From contig NZ_LMUT01000005.1 in NCBI RefSeq assembly GCF_009765785.1, positions 105,955 through 169,954 on the forward strand: DNA of 64,000 bases, read 5' to 3'. Origin of the DNA: Granulicella sp. L46 (GTDB lineage Bacteria; Acidobacteriota; Terriglobia; Terriglobales; Acidobacteriaceae). Below are positions 31,913 to 40,966 of the stretch, piece after piece; position 1 is the first letter of the stretch; each line of letters starts with the position of its first letter. Made by a program: the position numbers and the translations under genes. The notes under the pieces were generated by a model. That model was given only the letters and a program-made list of their open reading frames with translations. It was not told where the DNA came from and did no database searches.

Positions 31913-32276
31913 CTAGTTCAGGTGTCTGTGGACGGCGCTAATCAGTTTGGCGGGACCTTCGCTTGCTTCCATGATGGTATCGGCGGATTTGGAGCCACAG
32001 CCTGATGAGCCGGAGACGAGGGCGATGGTTTGGATCCGCGGCCAACGCTCGTGGGTGATGGCCAGGCGTCTGCGCACTCCTGGATGGAGAGCGAATGGCA
32101 GAGCAGCATGACATCTATCGAGGTTCGGAGAGCAGCTGTTGGATGTCGGGGAGGCTGGAGGCGGTTCGAACCTGGAAGCCGGCCTTTTCAAGGATGAGGC
32201 CGCGGGTGTGAACGAGCTGGTAGTCCCGCCCAAACACTAGCACGGAAGCGGGAGTGAGCATGGGCATGCGCGGCAT
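31913..32276 (-). pseudogene. Frameshifted receiver-domain-like gene
   Basis: Read on the minus strand, the first segment starts near 32276-32261 and encodes VLVFGRDYQLVHTRGLILEK and GFQVRTASSLPDIQQLL, the opening of a CheY-like receiver, then stops. The continuation DVMLLCHSLSIQEC lies in a second frame, and RRLAITHERWPRIQTIALV followed by GSSGCGSKSADTIMEASEG in a third, ending at 31913. The three pieces join into one degenerate receiver domain of about 120 residues of a type frequent in Acidobacteriota. Two frameshifts therefore disrupt it, unless they are sequencing errors. Confidence 0.65.
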
Positions 32277-32493
32277 CCTTTACACCGAATCGAAATATAC
32301 AACCATGGAAGATATGCGCTCGCAAGCATCCTGTCTGTTCAATTAAGAACACTTTCTATCTATCAGCCGACCCAGCATGGAATAAAAGAGTATGGTCTAC
32401 ATCACCCGTCGAGGTGCTAACGACGGGCTGGACCCCGGTGCGTGAAAGCCGCTGAACTGTATTGCGGACTCCCTTGCGAACGGATGTGAAGGA

Positions 32494-33372
32494 GTGCGCG
32501 CGGCCTTGAAATACCAAAATCTTTTTCTAGAATCGCTGTCGCGAGAGAGCCGGAATTCTCTTGTGCGGTTGTGCGTGGAGGTCGACCTACCGCTTAGGAA
32601 GTCGCTATATGAGCCGGGAATTGCGCCGATGTACGCGTATTTCATGACGTCGGGTATTGCGTCGGTGGTGGCGATGATGGAAAACGGGGGAATGGCCGAA
32701 GTTGGGCTGATTGGGCGGGAAGGGGTGGTGGGGAGCTTTCACCTTCTGGGGCCGGCGAAGGTGTCGACGAGCTGCTTTATTCAGTTGGAGGCGACGGCGC
32801 TGCGGATACGCTTTGCTGACCTGATGAACTGTTTCCGGGCGAACGAGGAGATTCGGGAGCGCTTGCTGGAGTTTGTGCAGGAGCAGGCGGTGAGTTTGAG
32901 CCAGCTGGCGGGATGCAATCGTCTGCATGACAACGAAGAGCGGCTGGCGCGGTGGCTGCTGATGGCGCAGGATCGAACGCAGACGGACACGCTGAACTTC
33001 ACGCAGGAGTTCCTGGCAATGATGCTGGGGTCGAGGCGGACAACGGTGACATTGATCGCGGGTGTGCTGCAACGCGAAGGGCTGATCAAGTATCAGCGCG
33101 GAAAAGTGAAGATTATCGATCGCGCGGCGTTGGAGGCGGCGTCGTGCGACTGTTATCAGATTACGAAAGAGCTGTATGCGAGCTTGTATAGCCACCCGGT
33201 GCTGGCGGGAGAGGTTGACATGGAGGCTTCGGGAGCACTGGCGGGCGAGAAGATGGCAAAGGTGGTTGCGCCGGCAGGAGGCAATGGGGCTGGCGGGACA
33301 GACACATTGGGACACAAAGATTTCGTGGGGCGCGGGGCGGCGGCGAAGAAGACGAAGACGCCAAAACGCTAG
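32494..33372 (+). CDS. Crp/Fnr-family transcriptional regulator
   Basis: The 292-residue protein has an N-terminal cyclic-nucleotide-binding-type beta-barrel (about 10-120, with LYEPGIAPMYAYFMTSGIAS and GREGVVGSFHLLG), a dimerisation helix, and a Crp-type winged helix (about 165-225, with LTQEFLA-type helix FTQEFLAMMLGSRRTTVTLI and LIKYQRGKVKIID). The residues for cAMP are not conserved, so the effector is unknown. The C-terminal 60 residues are Gly/Ala/Lys-rich and probably disordered. The GTG start lies close to AAGGAG; TTG at 32506 is an alternative. It precedes the pilus operon by 89 bases and could regulate it, but nothing proves this. Confidence 0.87.
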   Translation: MRAALKYQNLFLESLSRESRNSLVRLCVEVDLPLRKSLYEPGIAPMYAYFMTSGIASVVAMMENGGMAEVGLIGREGVVGSFHLLGPAKVSTSCFIQLEATALRIRFADLMNCFRANEEIRERLLEFVQEQAVSLSQLAGCNRLHDNEERLARWLLMAQDRTQTDTLNFTQEFLAMMLGSRRTTVTLIAGVLQREGLIKYQRGKVKIIDRAALEAASCDCYQITKELYASLYSHPVLAGEVDMEASGALAGEKMAKVVAPAGGNGAGGTDTLGHKDFVGRGAAAKKTKTPKR

Positions 33373-33461
33373 AATGCGGGTGGTTTACCGCATAGAGGCG
33401 AAACGGCGGGCTGAACGTCTAAGATGGCAGAGAGCCCTCTGTTTAGAGCCGAACTGCGCGC

Positions 33462-34655
33462 ATGAACGAATTTATTGTCAAACTCGCCGATGAACGTGGC
33501 CGTGTGCAGGAGCAGACGCATGCGGCGGCGACGGCCGAGGAGCTGCGGTCGAGGTTTACGCAGGCGGGTTACCTGGTGTATTCGGTAAAGCCGCGGTCTA
33601 CGCTGGGGCGGTCGGCGAAGAAGAAGGTTAAGCTGGACATATTTCTGATCTTCAACCAGCAGTTTTTAACGCTGATTCGGGCTGGTCTGCCGATATTGAG
33701 TTCGCTGGATTTGTTGGCGAAGCGGCAGAAGGATTTGAGCTTTCGGGCGCAGTTGGAGGATGTTGGCGGGCGGGTGAAGACGGGCGAGTCGATCTCGGCG
33801 GCGTTTGAGGCGCAGGGGACCGTGCCGCTGGTGTACACGACAACACTGCTGGCGGGAGAGCGGTCGGGAAATTTGGAAGAGGTTTTGCAGCGGTATTTGG
33901 ACTTCCAGCGGGTGGCGTTGACGTTCCGGAAGAAGCTGCGGGCGTCGCTGATTTATCCGGCGTTTTTGATTGTGATGGTGATTGGGCTGTTTACCTTCCT
34001 GATTACCTTTGTGGTGCCGCGGTTTGCGTCGCTGTATGCGCAGTTAGGGACGAAGCTGCCGACGCTGACGCTATGGCTGCTCACGCTGGGGCAGAATGCT
34101 CAGCATTATGGGCTGTATATTGCGCCGGTGTTGGTGCTGATCGGGTACCTGCTGGTGCGGTGGAGCAAGAGCGAGGCTGGGGCGGATTTGATCGACAGGG
34201 TTCGGATCAGGACGCCGATCCTGGGGACGGTGTGGCTGAAGTACCAGGTGGGGCTATTTTCTCGGACACTGGCTACGCTGCTGACGGGCGGGTTGCCGCT
34301 GGTGCCGAGTTTGGAGACGGCGGCGCGGTCGATTGAGTCGCGGTCGATTGCGAAGGCGGTGCGGGTGTCGGTGGAGACGGTGCGCGAGGGTAAAGGGCTA
34401 GCGTTGAGCTTGGAGCGGACGGGGGTGTTTCCTGAGCTGTCGATTGAGATGATTGAGGTTGGGGAGAGTACGGGCGCGCTGCCGCAGATGCTGAACTCGG
34501 TGGCGGAGTTTTTTGAGGAGGACGTGCAGACGTCGCTGGCTGCGATCATGAGTTTGGTGGAGCCGATTATTCTGATTGGGATGGGCGTGGTGGTGGTGAT
34601 TGTGTTGATTGCGCTGTATCTGCCGATATTTAGTTTGAATGGCGTTGGCGGGTAG
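33462..34655 (+). CDS. pilC: Type IV pilus inner-membrane platform protein PilC (GspF family)
   Basis: The 397-residue protein has two T2SSF domains, each with a cytoplasmic helical part and membrane helices: FNQQFLTLIRAGLPILSSLD near 65-85, AGERSGNLEEVL near 128, a first membrane helix near 165-190, then FSRTLATLLTGGLPLVPSLE and VGESTGALPQMLN, and the C-terminal helix near 368-390. It forms the platform on which the PilB ATPase works. It is the first gene of a pilus cluster, followed after 37 bases by pilB. Confidence 0.93.
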   Translation: MNEFIVKLADERGRVQEQTHAAATAEELRSRFTQAGYLVYSVKPRSTLGRSAKKKVKLDIFLIFNQQFLTLIRAGLPILSSLDLLAKRQKDLSFRAQLEDVGGRVKTGESISAAFEAQGTVPLVYTTTLLAGERSGNLEEVLQRYLDFQRVALTFRKKLRASLIYPAFLIVMVIGLFTFLITFVVPRFASLYAQLGTKLPTLTLWLLTLGQNAQHYGLYIAPVLVLIGYLLVRWSKSEAGADLIDRVRIRTPILGTVWLKYQVGLFSRTLATLLTGGLPLVPSLETAARSIESRSIAKAVRVSVETVREGKGLALSLERTGVFPELSIEMIEVGESTGALPQMLNSVAEFFEEDVQTSLAAIMSLVEPIILIGMGVVVVIVLIALYLPIFSLNGVGG

Positions 34656-34692
34656 GCAGTAGACTGTTGCGTTTTTGAGGAGTCCAAACATT

Positions 34693-36330
34693 ATGGCAAG
34701 TACAATTCCCGTCGCGATTCCGTATAGCAATGAGGCGCTTAGTGAGGTGGAGCGGGCGCAGATGCTGGCGCGACGCTATCACGCTGAGTTTGTCGATCTG
34801 AAGAACTTCAAGATCCAGGTGGAGCTGTTTAAGTCGGTGCCGGTGGACATGATGTTCCGCTATAACTTTGTGCCGCTGGAACAGAGTGAGGGGCGACTGG
34901 CGATTGCGGTGGCGGACCCGTCGAAGCTGATGGTGATTGACGAGATTGCGGGGCTGCTGGGGGCGCGGATTGTGACGCGCGTGGCCACGCTGAGCCAGAT
35001 TACCGACCTGCTGAAAAAGAATGAGCAGTCGCAGCGCGTGCTGGATGAGGCGAGCGAGGGGTTGGCGTTCGATGTGCTCTCGAACGAGGAGAATGCGGAA
35101 GAGAATATCTCGATTGAGAAGCTGACGGCGGACGATGATATTTCTCCGATTATCCGGCTGGTGGATACGACGATTTTTACGGCCCTCGAGCGGCGGGCTT
35201 CGGATATTCATTTGGAGACCTACGACGATTGCCTGCTGGTGAAGTACCGCATTGACGGCGTGCTGCAGCAGGCGATGGCCCCAATTGCGCGGGAGCATCA
35301 CCAGACGATTCTGTCGCGTATCAAGGTCATGAGTGAGCTGGATATTGCGGAGCGTCGCGTGCCGCAGGATGGACGCTTCCGGGTGCGGTATAAGGGGCGG
35401 CTGATAGACTTCCGCGTGAGTATTATGCCGACGGTGCATGGCGAAAATGCCGTGCTGCGCGTGCTGGATAAAGAGTCGATGTCGGAGAAGTTCAAGCAGC
35501 TTTCGCTGGATGTGGTGGGGTTTGCGGAGAAGGATTTGACGCGATTTCGGCGGTATATCAAGGAGCCGTACGGGATGGTGCTGGTGACGGGGCCAACGGG
35601 TTCGGGTAAGACGACGACCTTGTATGCGGCGCTGAATGAGATCAAGAGTGAAGAGGACAAGATCATCACGATTGAAGACCCGGTTGAGTATCAGATTCGC
35701 GGGATCACGCAGATTCCTGTGAACGAGAAGAAAGGCCTGACGTTTGCGCGCGGGTTGCGATCGATTTTGCGGCATGATCCGGACAAGATCCTGGTGGGCG
35801 AAATCCGTGATGCAGAGACGGCGCAGATTGCGATCAATTCCGCGCTGACAGGGCATCTTGTGTTCACGACGGTGCATGCGAACAACGTGGTGGATGTGTT
35901 GGGGCGCTTTCTGAACATGGGCGTGGAGCCTTACAACTTTGTGTCCGCGCTGAACTGCATTTTGGCGCAGCGGCTGGTGCGGCAGGTTTGCGAGTTCTGT
36001 GTGAAGGATGTGCACTACACGGATGCGGAACTGGAGCTGAACGGGTTGGTGCCTTCGGAGTGGCGGGACGTGGTGTTCAAGGAGGGGCCGGGTTGCATTG
36101 AGTGCGGTGGGACGGGATATCGCGGGCGGTCGGCAATTCATGAACTGCTGGAACTGGACGACGAGATTCGGGAGATGCTGCTGGAGAAGCGGCCGGGGTC
36201 GGAGATTCGGAAGAAGGCGAGGGACAAGGGCATGTCGTTCCTGCGAGACTCGGCTTTAGAGAGAGTGCGGGCGGGGATTACTACGCTGCGGGAGATTAAT
36301 AAGGTCACATTCATTGAGCAGGGGCGGTAA
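34693..36330 (+). CDS. pilB: Type IV pilus assembly ATPase PilB (GspE family)
   Basis: The 545-residue hexameric ATPase contains an N-terminal GspE-N domain, the catalytic core with Walker A GPTGSGKTTT (about 300), Asp box and Walker B LVGEIRDAETAQIA (about 367), the His box GHLVFTTVHANN, and a tetracysteine zinc motif CEFC...CIECGGTGYRGR (about 433-475). It powers pilin extrusion through PilC. AGGAG ten bases upstream supports ATG at 34693. The GspE-N motif and the zinc site favour extension ATPase PilB over retraction ATPase PilT. Confidence 0.95.
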   Translation: MASTIPVAIPYSNEALSEVERAQMLARRYHAEFVDLKNFKIQVELFKSVPVDMMFRYNFVPLEQSEGRLAIAVADPSKLMVIDEIAGLLGARIVTRVATLSQITDLLKKNEQSQRVLDEASEGLAFDVLSNEENAEENISIEKLTADDDISPIIRLVDTTIFTALERRASDIHLETYDDCLLVKYRIDGVLQQAMAPIAREHHQTILSRIKVMSELDIAERRVPQDGRFRVRYKGRLIDFRVSIMPTVHGENAVLRVLDKESMSEKFKQLSLDVVGFAEKDLTRFRRYIKEPYGMVLVTGPTGSGKTTTLYAALNEIKSEEDKIITIEDPVEYQIRGITQIPVNEKKGLTFARGLRSILRHDPDKILVGEIRDAETAQIAINSALTGHLVFTTVHANNVVDVLGRFLNMGVEPYNFVSALNCILAQRLVRQVCEFCVKDVHYTDAELELNGLVPSEWRDVVFKEGPGCIECGGTGYRGRSAIHELLELDDEIREMLLEKRPGSEIRKKARDKGMSFLRDSALERVRAGITTLREINKVTFIEQGR

Positions 36331-36433
36331 GGGGAGGATTGGGTCGATTTTCATAAACGGGACGTTGAATGGAACGTCCAACGACTCAGCAATGACCTCC
36401 TTAACCGTTGCAGGGTACTCTAGATAGAGCTCG

Positions 36434-37603
36434 ATGAATTTACTTCCCAAAGCTTCCGGAATCCGCCCACGTGTGGCGTGCGAGATTATGCCGCAGGGCG
36501 TCGTTGCAGGGTGCTCTGCGGACGCTGCGACGCCGTTGTCCGCGGTGGCACGGGTGACGCTGGTGGAGGGTGCGGTCGTACCGAGTCTGAAGCCGGGGAA
36601 TATTGTGGACAGGGTTGCGGTGACGGCGGCGATCCGGAGTGTGCTGGAGCAGATTGGCGCGCGAGCGAATGTGCGGGATGCGAACCTGACATTGGTGATT
36701 CCGGACTCGGCGGTGCGTGTGCTGCTGCTGGACTTTGAGGCGCTGCCTAGCCGCGAGGCTGAGGCGCTGCCGCTGGTGCGTTTTCGGCTGAAGAAGCTGC
36801 TGCCGTTCGATTCCGATGAGGCGATGGTGACGTACCAGACGATGAGCACCAGCAAGGGCGTGGTGCGGGTACTGGCTGTGGCGATTCCGCGGGATGTGCT
36901 GAGCGAGTACGAGACGGCGGCGCGGGAGGCGGGATTTGAGCCGGGGTGTGTGCTGCCGAGTACGCTGGCGTGTTTGGCCGCGGTGGGCGATGCTGAGCCT
37001 GCGCTGCTGGTGAACGCGAATTCACTTGGGGTGACGGCGGCGATCGTGCGCGGCGGTGTGTTGCTGCTGCATCGCAGCGTGGATTTGCAGGAGCATTCGG
37101 TGACGACAGCTACGCCGTTGGCGGGTGAGATCAGTCTTCCGTTGGTAGATGCGCATGAGACGGCTGGGGAGTGGGCGGCGCAGGAGCCGCTGCCGGAGCA
37201 CGGGCGGAATCCTTATGCCGACCAGGTAGAGGATGAAGCTGCGGTGCAGGATCCGGGCAGCATTACGGGGATCAAGTTGCCGGACGTTTATTTGGCAGGG
37301 CAGGGGAATGTGGGTGCGTCGGATCTGCAGCCGGTGCCGCTGTCGGCTGAAATTGCGCAGGCGGTGAGCGTGGCTGCTGCTTATTTTGAGGACACGCTGG
37401 CGGTCGCGCCGACCGAGGTGCTGAGTGCGGGTTCGTTGGGGGCGGAGAGGCTGGAGCGGATTCTCAAGACGTCGGGCGTGGGTGAGGAAGACGGATTGCG
37501 GGTGCGGGAGTTGGTGGACGCGGCAGCGTTGTTGCCGGATGCGGTGACGGCGAGTGCGCCGCGGGCGTGGCTTTCAGGAGTGGTGGGGGCGCTGCGGGGC
37601 TGA
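36434..37603 (+). CDS. pilM: Type IV pilus assembly protein PilM
   Basis: The 389-residue actin-like protein shows the PilM/competence ATPase pattern: AVRVLLLDFEALPSREAEAL, LVRFRLKKLLPFDSDEAMV, ending in a segment that precedes PilN. It forms a cytoplasmic ring that recruits PilN through the PilN N-terminus. It is more divergent than proteobacterial PilM and has an extra Glu/Pro-rich stretch near 240-280. Its stop overlaps the pilN start in a TGATG arrangement. The 103-base gap before it contains no gene. Confidence 0.82.
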   Translation: MNLLPKASGIRPRVACEIMPQGVVAGCSADAATPLSAVARVTLVEGAVVPSLKPGNIVDRVAVTAAIRSVLEQIGARANVRDANLTLVIPDSAVRVLLLDFEALPSREAEALPLVRFRLKKLLPFDSDEAMVTYQTMSTSKGVVRVLAVAIPRDVLSEYETAAREAGFEPGCVLPSTLACLAAVGDAEPALLVNANSLGVTAAIVRGGVLLLHRSVDLQEHSVTTATPLAGEISLPLVDAHETAGEWAAQEPLPEHGRNPYADQVEDEAAVQDPGSITGIKLPDVYLAGQGNVGASDLQPVPLSAEIAQAVSVAAAYFEDTLAVAPTEVLSAGSLGAERLERILKTSGVGEEDGLRVRELVDAAALLPDAVTASAPRAWLSGVVGALRG

Positions 37604-38352
37604 TGAAGATTACTGTCAATCTCGCCACGCGACCGTTCATTGAGCTTCGGCCGATCTTTCTGCGGCTGCGGATTTTTATGGCGGTGCTGGCAGTCGTGGC
37701 CCTGGGCGCGCTGGTGGCTAGCCACATTCTGCAGCGGAGGCTGGACGTTGCTCGGGCGCAGATCAATGCGGTGCACGCGAAGGTGGTGGCAGCGCAGGAT
37801 GAGAAGCGCAGAAATGAGCAGCGGATGCGCGAGCCGCAAAACGCGGCGGTACTGGCACGCGCGCACTTTCTGAATGCGCTGTTTTTGCGCAAGAGTTTTT
37901 CGTGGACCGCGGTGATGATGGATTTGGAGACGGTGTTGCCGGCGGGCGTGCAGGTGACGTCGATTGAGCCGGAGCCGACCAGCGATGGCGACGTGATGAT
38001 TCGGCTGCGAGTATCTGGGGATCGAGATCGCGCGGTGCAGCTGGTGAGGAATCTGGAGCGGTCGAAGCGATTTTTGGCGCCGCGATTGACGGGCGAGGCG
38101 ACGCAGGCGAAGGAGGCCGGATCGCAGGGCAACAACTTCAATGCGAACAGCCTGGCGCCTGCGGGGGTCGAGTTTGAGATTCTGGCGAACTACAACCCGC
38201 TGCCTCCCGGTGAATCGTATGCGAGCCCGAAGGCCGCGAAGAGTGATGCTGCGACGGATACGGACGAGCCGCGTGGCGGGGCGGTAAAGGGCGGGACGGC
38301 GAGCGGCAGACGGCATGGCGCGGCGATGCCCAGGAAGGCTGGTGCGCGATGA
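37603..38352 (+). CDS. pilN: Type IV pilus assembly protein PilN
   Basis: The 249-residue bitopic protein has a short cytoplasmic N-terminus with the PilM-binding motif ITVNLATRPF (INLLP-like), a membrane helix near 26-48, a coiled coil near 48-85, and a periplasmic ferredoxin-like domain, with VTSIEPEPTSDGDVMIRLRV. The C-terminal 40 residues are Ala/Gly/Asp/Lys-rich and extra to the family. It pairs with PilO in the inner-membrane alignment complex. Overlaps with pilM (TGATG) and pilO (ATGA) show tight coupling. Confidence 0.85.
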   Translation: MKITVNLATRPFIELRPIFLRLRIFMAVLAVVALGALVASHILQRRLDVARAQINAVHAKVVAAQDEKRRNEQRMREPQNAAVLARAHFLNALFLRKSFSWTAVMMDLETVLPAGVQVTSIEPEPTSDGDVMIRLRVSGDRDRAVQLVRNLERSKRFLAPRLTGEATQAKEAGSQGNNFNANSLAPAGVEFEILANYNPLPPGESYASPKAAKSDAATDTDEPRGGAVKGGTASGRRHGAAMPRKAGAR

Positions 38353-39053
38353 GCCTGACTGCAATGGTTACGCCGCCGCCCAATCGTTCGTTGCCGGAGC
38401 GCACGGTGCCGAGGTTGACTGCGCGAGCGCGAGCGTTGATGACTGCGCTGAACCTGCACCTTGCCGGGGTTGCGGTGCTGGCGCTGCTGGTTCTGTATTT
38501 GATCGTGCACCTAATTTTTGTTTGGCAGGGGTTGAACGCAAACAATGCCGACGCGCTGGATCAACAGCGGGTGCAGTTGACCGCGGCGCAGATCTCGGCG
38601 AAGCCTTTGCGGGGGCTGGATACGAAGCTGGTGGCGTCGACGCATGACGCGAATGCGTTTTATGAGACGCGCCTGCCGTATGCGAATTCGCAGGTGCTGG
38701 CAGAGATTGGTGCGTTGACGCATAAAGCAGGCGTGCGCTGGACGCACGCGCAGTATGCGTATAACCCGCAGCTCTCGGGCAGCGACGGGCTCACCCAGAT
38801 GAGCATTGATGCGAGTGTCTCAGGGGATTATCGGCCGATTGTGGAGTTTATCAATGCGGTTGAGCGGGACAGACTTTTCTTTGTGATCAATGGCATCAAC
38901 TTGACGGGACAGCAGACCGGGCAGGTGAACCTACGCATACGGCTGACGACGTATCTGCGGCCAGGGAATGCGGATGAGCTGTCTGCAGAGGTGCCGGCGG
39001 CTGCGGCGAATGACGCTGGGAAGCATGACGGCGAGATGGGAGGCCGGCCATGA
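38349..39053 (+). CDS. pilO: Type IV pilus assembly protein PilO-like
   Basis: The 234-residue protein has a membrane helix near 37-60, a coiled-coil stretch and a PilO-type periplasmic domain (ALTHKAGVRWTHAQYAY, SIDASVSGDYRPIVEFINAV and ERDRLFFVINGINL). It dimerises with PilN. The ATG overlaps the pilN stop, and its own TGA overlaps the next start. Assignment rests on position between PilN- and PilP-like genes and on topology. Confidence 0.82.
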   Translation: MSLTAMVTPPPNRSLPERTVPRLTARARALMTALNLHLAGVAVLALLVLYLIVHLIFVWQGLNANNADALDQQRVQLTAAQISAKPLRGLDTKLVASTHDANAFYETRLPYANSQVLAEIGALTHKAGVRWTHAQYAYNPQLSGSDGLTQMSIDASVSGDYRPIVEFINAVERDRLFFVINGINLTGQQTGQVNLRIRLTTYLRPGNADELSAEVPAAAANDAGKHDGEMGGRP

Positions 39054-39727
39054 GTGCTGCTCCAGCGAGAGACAAGAAGCAGATTGTGGTGGTCTCCATC
39101 TTTGGAGTTCTGCTGCTGGTGTTTGTGGTGTATGCGTACAACAGTTTCTTTGGCGGATCGCCGAATCCTGCGGCGACGGCTCCGACGGCAACTGCGCCGG
39201 TGGTGACGCGGTCGAGTGAAAGTCGCGTGGAGACAGAGGGCACGACGATTCCTGCGGGGAATGCGAGGGCAGGGCAGGGCGGTGCGGCGCCGGGAGTTGC
39301 GGCGAAGCGGATGGCTAGTACGTCGTCGAGTCTTGACCCGACGTTGGATGAGTCGGCGATGTTGAGGACGGAGAGCCTGGTGTATTCGGGTACGGGGCGC
39401 AATATTTTCTCGTCGATTTCGGCGCCGCCGATGGTAATTCCGACCAATGTTCCGAAGGCGCGGCCGGGAGTTGTGCTGCCAGTGATGCCGCCTATGCCGG
39501 TTGGGCCGCCTCCGCCACCGCCGATCAATCTGAAGTATTTCGGGACGGCAGTCCGCATCAATGGGCGGCGGCAGGCGTTCCTGCTGCAGGGCGAGGATGT
39601 TTACCTGGCGTCCGAGGGTGACATTGTGGCGCGGAAGTACCGGATTGTCAGTATTGGCACGAACAATATCCAGGTGGAAGACCTGGTGTACAAGGACACA
39701 CAGGCGATCCCGCTGATTGGGCGTTGA
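39050..39727 (+). CDS. PilP/GspC-like pilus alignment protein
   Basis: The 225-residue protein has one N-terminal membrane helix (about 11-31), a long Thr/Ala/Ser/Gly/Pro-rich linker, and a C-terminal beta domain, LKYFGTAVRINGRRQAFLLQ followed by GDIVARKYRIVSIGTNNIQV. That domain matches the HR-type domain of PilP/GspC, which docks onto the secretin. Unlike lipoprotein PilP, it has a membrane helix and no lipobox, closer to GspC. Overlapping starts and stops on both sides place it in the pilus operon. Confidence 0.75.
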   Translation: MSAAPARDKKQIVVVSIFGVLLLVFVVYAYNSFFGGSPNPAATAPTATAPVVTRSSESRVETEGTTIPAGNARAGQGGAAPGVAAKRMASTSSSLDPTLDESAMLRTESLVYSGTGRNIFSSISAPPMVIPTNVPKARPGVVLPVMPPMPVGPPPPPPINLKYFGTAVRINGRRQAFLLQGEDVYLASEGDIVARKYRIVSIGTNNIQVEDLVYKDTQAIPLIGR

Positions 39728-39810
39728 GATTCATAGGGCGACCGGCTGAACTGAGACCACGGGCCTTCCGATTCGTCCAAATCTTGTCAGGGTGCGCGTT
39801 TTCCATTTCT

Positions 39811-40830
39811 ATGAACCGGCCTATTCAACTCGATTGCAAACAGACTGTAGGCAGTCGCGACGACGTGCGCCGAGGCGAAGAGGGTTTCATGCTGCTGGCG
39901 GTGGTGGTGATGGTCGCGATTTTGTTGATTGCGCTGTCGGTGGCTGCGCCTGTTGTTGCACGGCAGCTGCAGCGGGAGAAGGAGGTCGAGAGCCAGCATC
40001 GGATGAACGAGTACGTTCGCGCGATTCAACTGTATCAGCGGAAGTTTCCGGGGCAGTATCCGGCATCGATCAAGGTGCTGGAGAGTACCAACAACGTACG
40101 GTTTCTGCGGCATGTGTATGTTGATCCGCTTACCGGGAAGGCCGACTATAAACTGATTCACCTGGGCGAGCAGAAGACCAAGATTCACGTGTTTTTTGGG
40201 CAGGAGTTGGGCGGGCTTGCGGCTAGTTTAGGGTCGGCGGCGGGGATGCAGTCGGGTGGCGGCATGGCTCCGGGAGGGTTGGCGGGCGGATCTACCAATG
40301 TCACGTCAACGAATGCTTTGAACTCAGGGTTTGGGGGGGCGACGATTGGTGGGAGTAGCGGGACGAGTGGGTTGGGGTCGACGAGCGCATCGGGTACCAA
40401 CGGATCGCAGGGCAGCGGCAGCTCGACGGGCGCGAATGGGACTAATGGGACGAATGGAACTTCGGGTACGAGTGGGAGTTCGAGCTCAGACTCGTCGATT
40501 GGAAGCCTGGGCGTGATTGTGGGGGTTGGAACGGCGAAGAGTGGTTCATCCATCACCGAGCCGAACGCGCAGACCAACTATGAGGCGTGGGAGTTCTGGT
40601 ACGATCCGCGCATTGAGATGCTGAAGCAGGGCGTGAACGTTACGGGTGGCGGGATGACGGGAAGCGGGGCGCCGGGAAGCGGCATGGGCTCGCAATCGGC
40701 TAGCAGCTACGGGCAGAATGGGGTCACTGGCCAACCGAACTCGCCGACAAATACCACGCCGGGTGCGACGAGCGGCAACGGAACGAGTGGGTCGACTAAT
40801 CCGAATAGCTCTGTACCGAACCCGTTTTAA
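39811..40830 (+). CDS. Pseudopilin-like protein with Gly/Ser/Thr/Asn-rich insertion
   Basis: With ATG at 39811 the protein has 339 residues. A 25-residue charged leader ending in EEG is followed by FMLLAVVVMVAILLIALSVA, a prepilin-type N-terminal helix in which the usual Glu at mature position 5 is Ala. The following QREKEVESQHRMNEYVRAIQ and QYPASIKVLESTNNVRFLRH resemble GspG/type II pseudopilins. Residues about 150-240 are an unusual low-complexity tract of repeated NGT/SGT units, and the C-terminus has EAWEFWYDPRIEMLKQG. The frame is open from TTG 39724 with a TTGA overlap, so the start is uncertain. Confidence 0.72.
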   Translation: MNRPIQLDCKQTVGSRDDVRRGEEGFMLLAVVVMVAILLIALSVAAPVVARQLQREKEVESQHRMNEYVRAIQLYQRKFPGQYPASIKVLESTNNVRFLRHVYVDPLTGKADYKLIHLGEQKTKIHVFFGQELGGLAASLGSAAGMQSGGGMAPGGLAGGSTNVTSTNALNSGFGGATIGGSSGTSGLGSTSASGTNGSQGSGSSTGANGTNGTNGTSGTSGSSSSDSSIGSLGVIVGVGTAKSGSSITEPNAQTNYEAWEFWYDPRIEMLKQGVNVTGGGMTGSGAPGSGMGSQSASSYGQNGVTGQPNSPTNTTPGATSGNGTSGSTNPNSSVPNPF

Positions 40831-40869
40831 TCAGGGCTCGGAGGAGCGTACCCATGGCCGGCGAGCAAA

Positions 40870-40910
40870 CAGCAGATTCCCAGGGGGAATGACAGAAAGA
40901 AAAGCAAAAG
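40870..40910. repeat. Interspersed repeat copy
   Basis: The motif AACAGCAGATTCCCAGGGGG leads into AATGACAGAAAGAAAAGCAA, which recurs at 9786-9806, 9905-9942 and 62376-62418. The copy lies between the converging pseudopilin and DUF6677 transcription units. Confidence 0.7.
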
Positions 40911-40913
40911 CTT

Positions 40914-40935
40914 CGAGCCCCCAACAATGGGCTCG
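40914..40935 (-). terminator. Putative terminator of the DUF6677 operon
   Basis: On the minus strand the stem CGAGCCC / GGGCTCG is followed by AAGCTTTTGCTTTTC. It lies 32 bases after the stop codon of the 57-residue membrane protein gene. Confidence 0.6.
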
Positions 40936-40966
40936 ATTCAGTTGAGGCTGTCTGGTGCGGGTCGGG

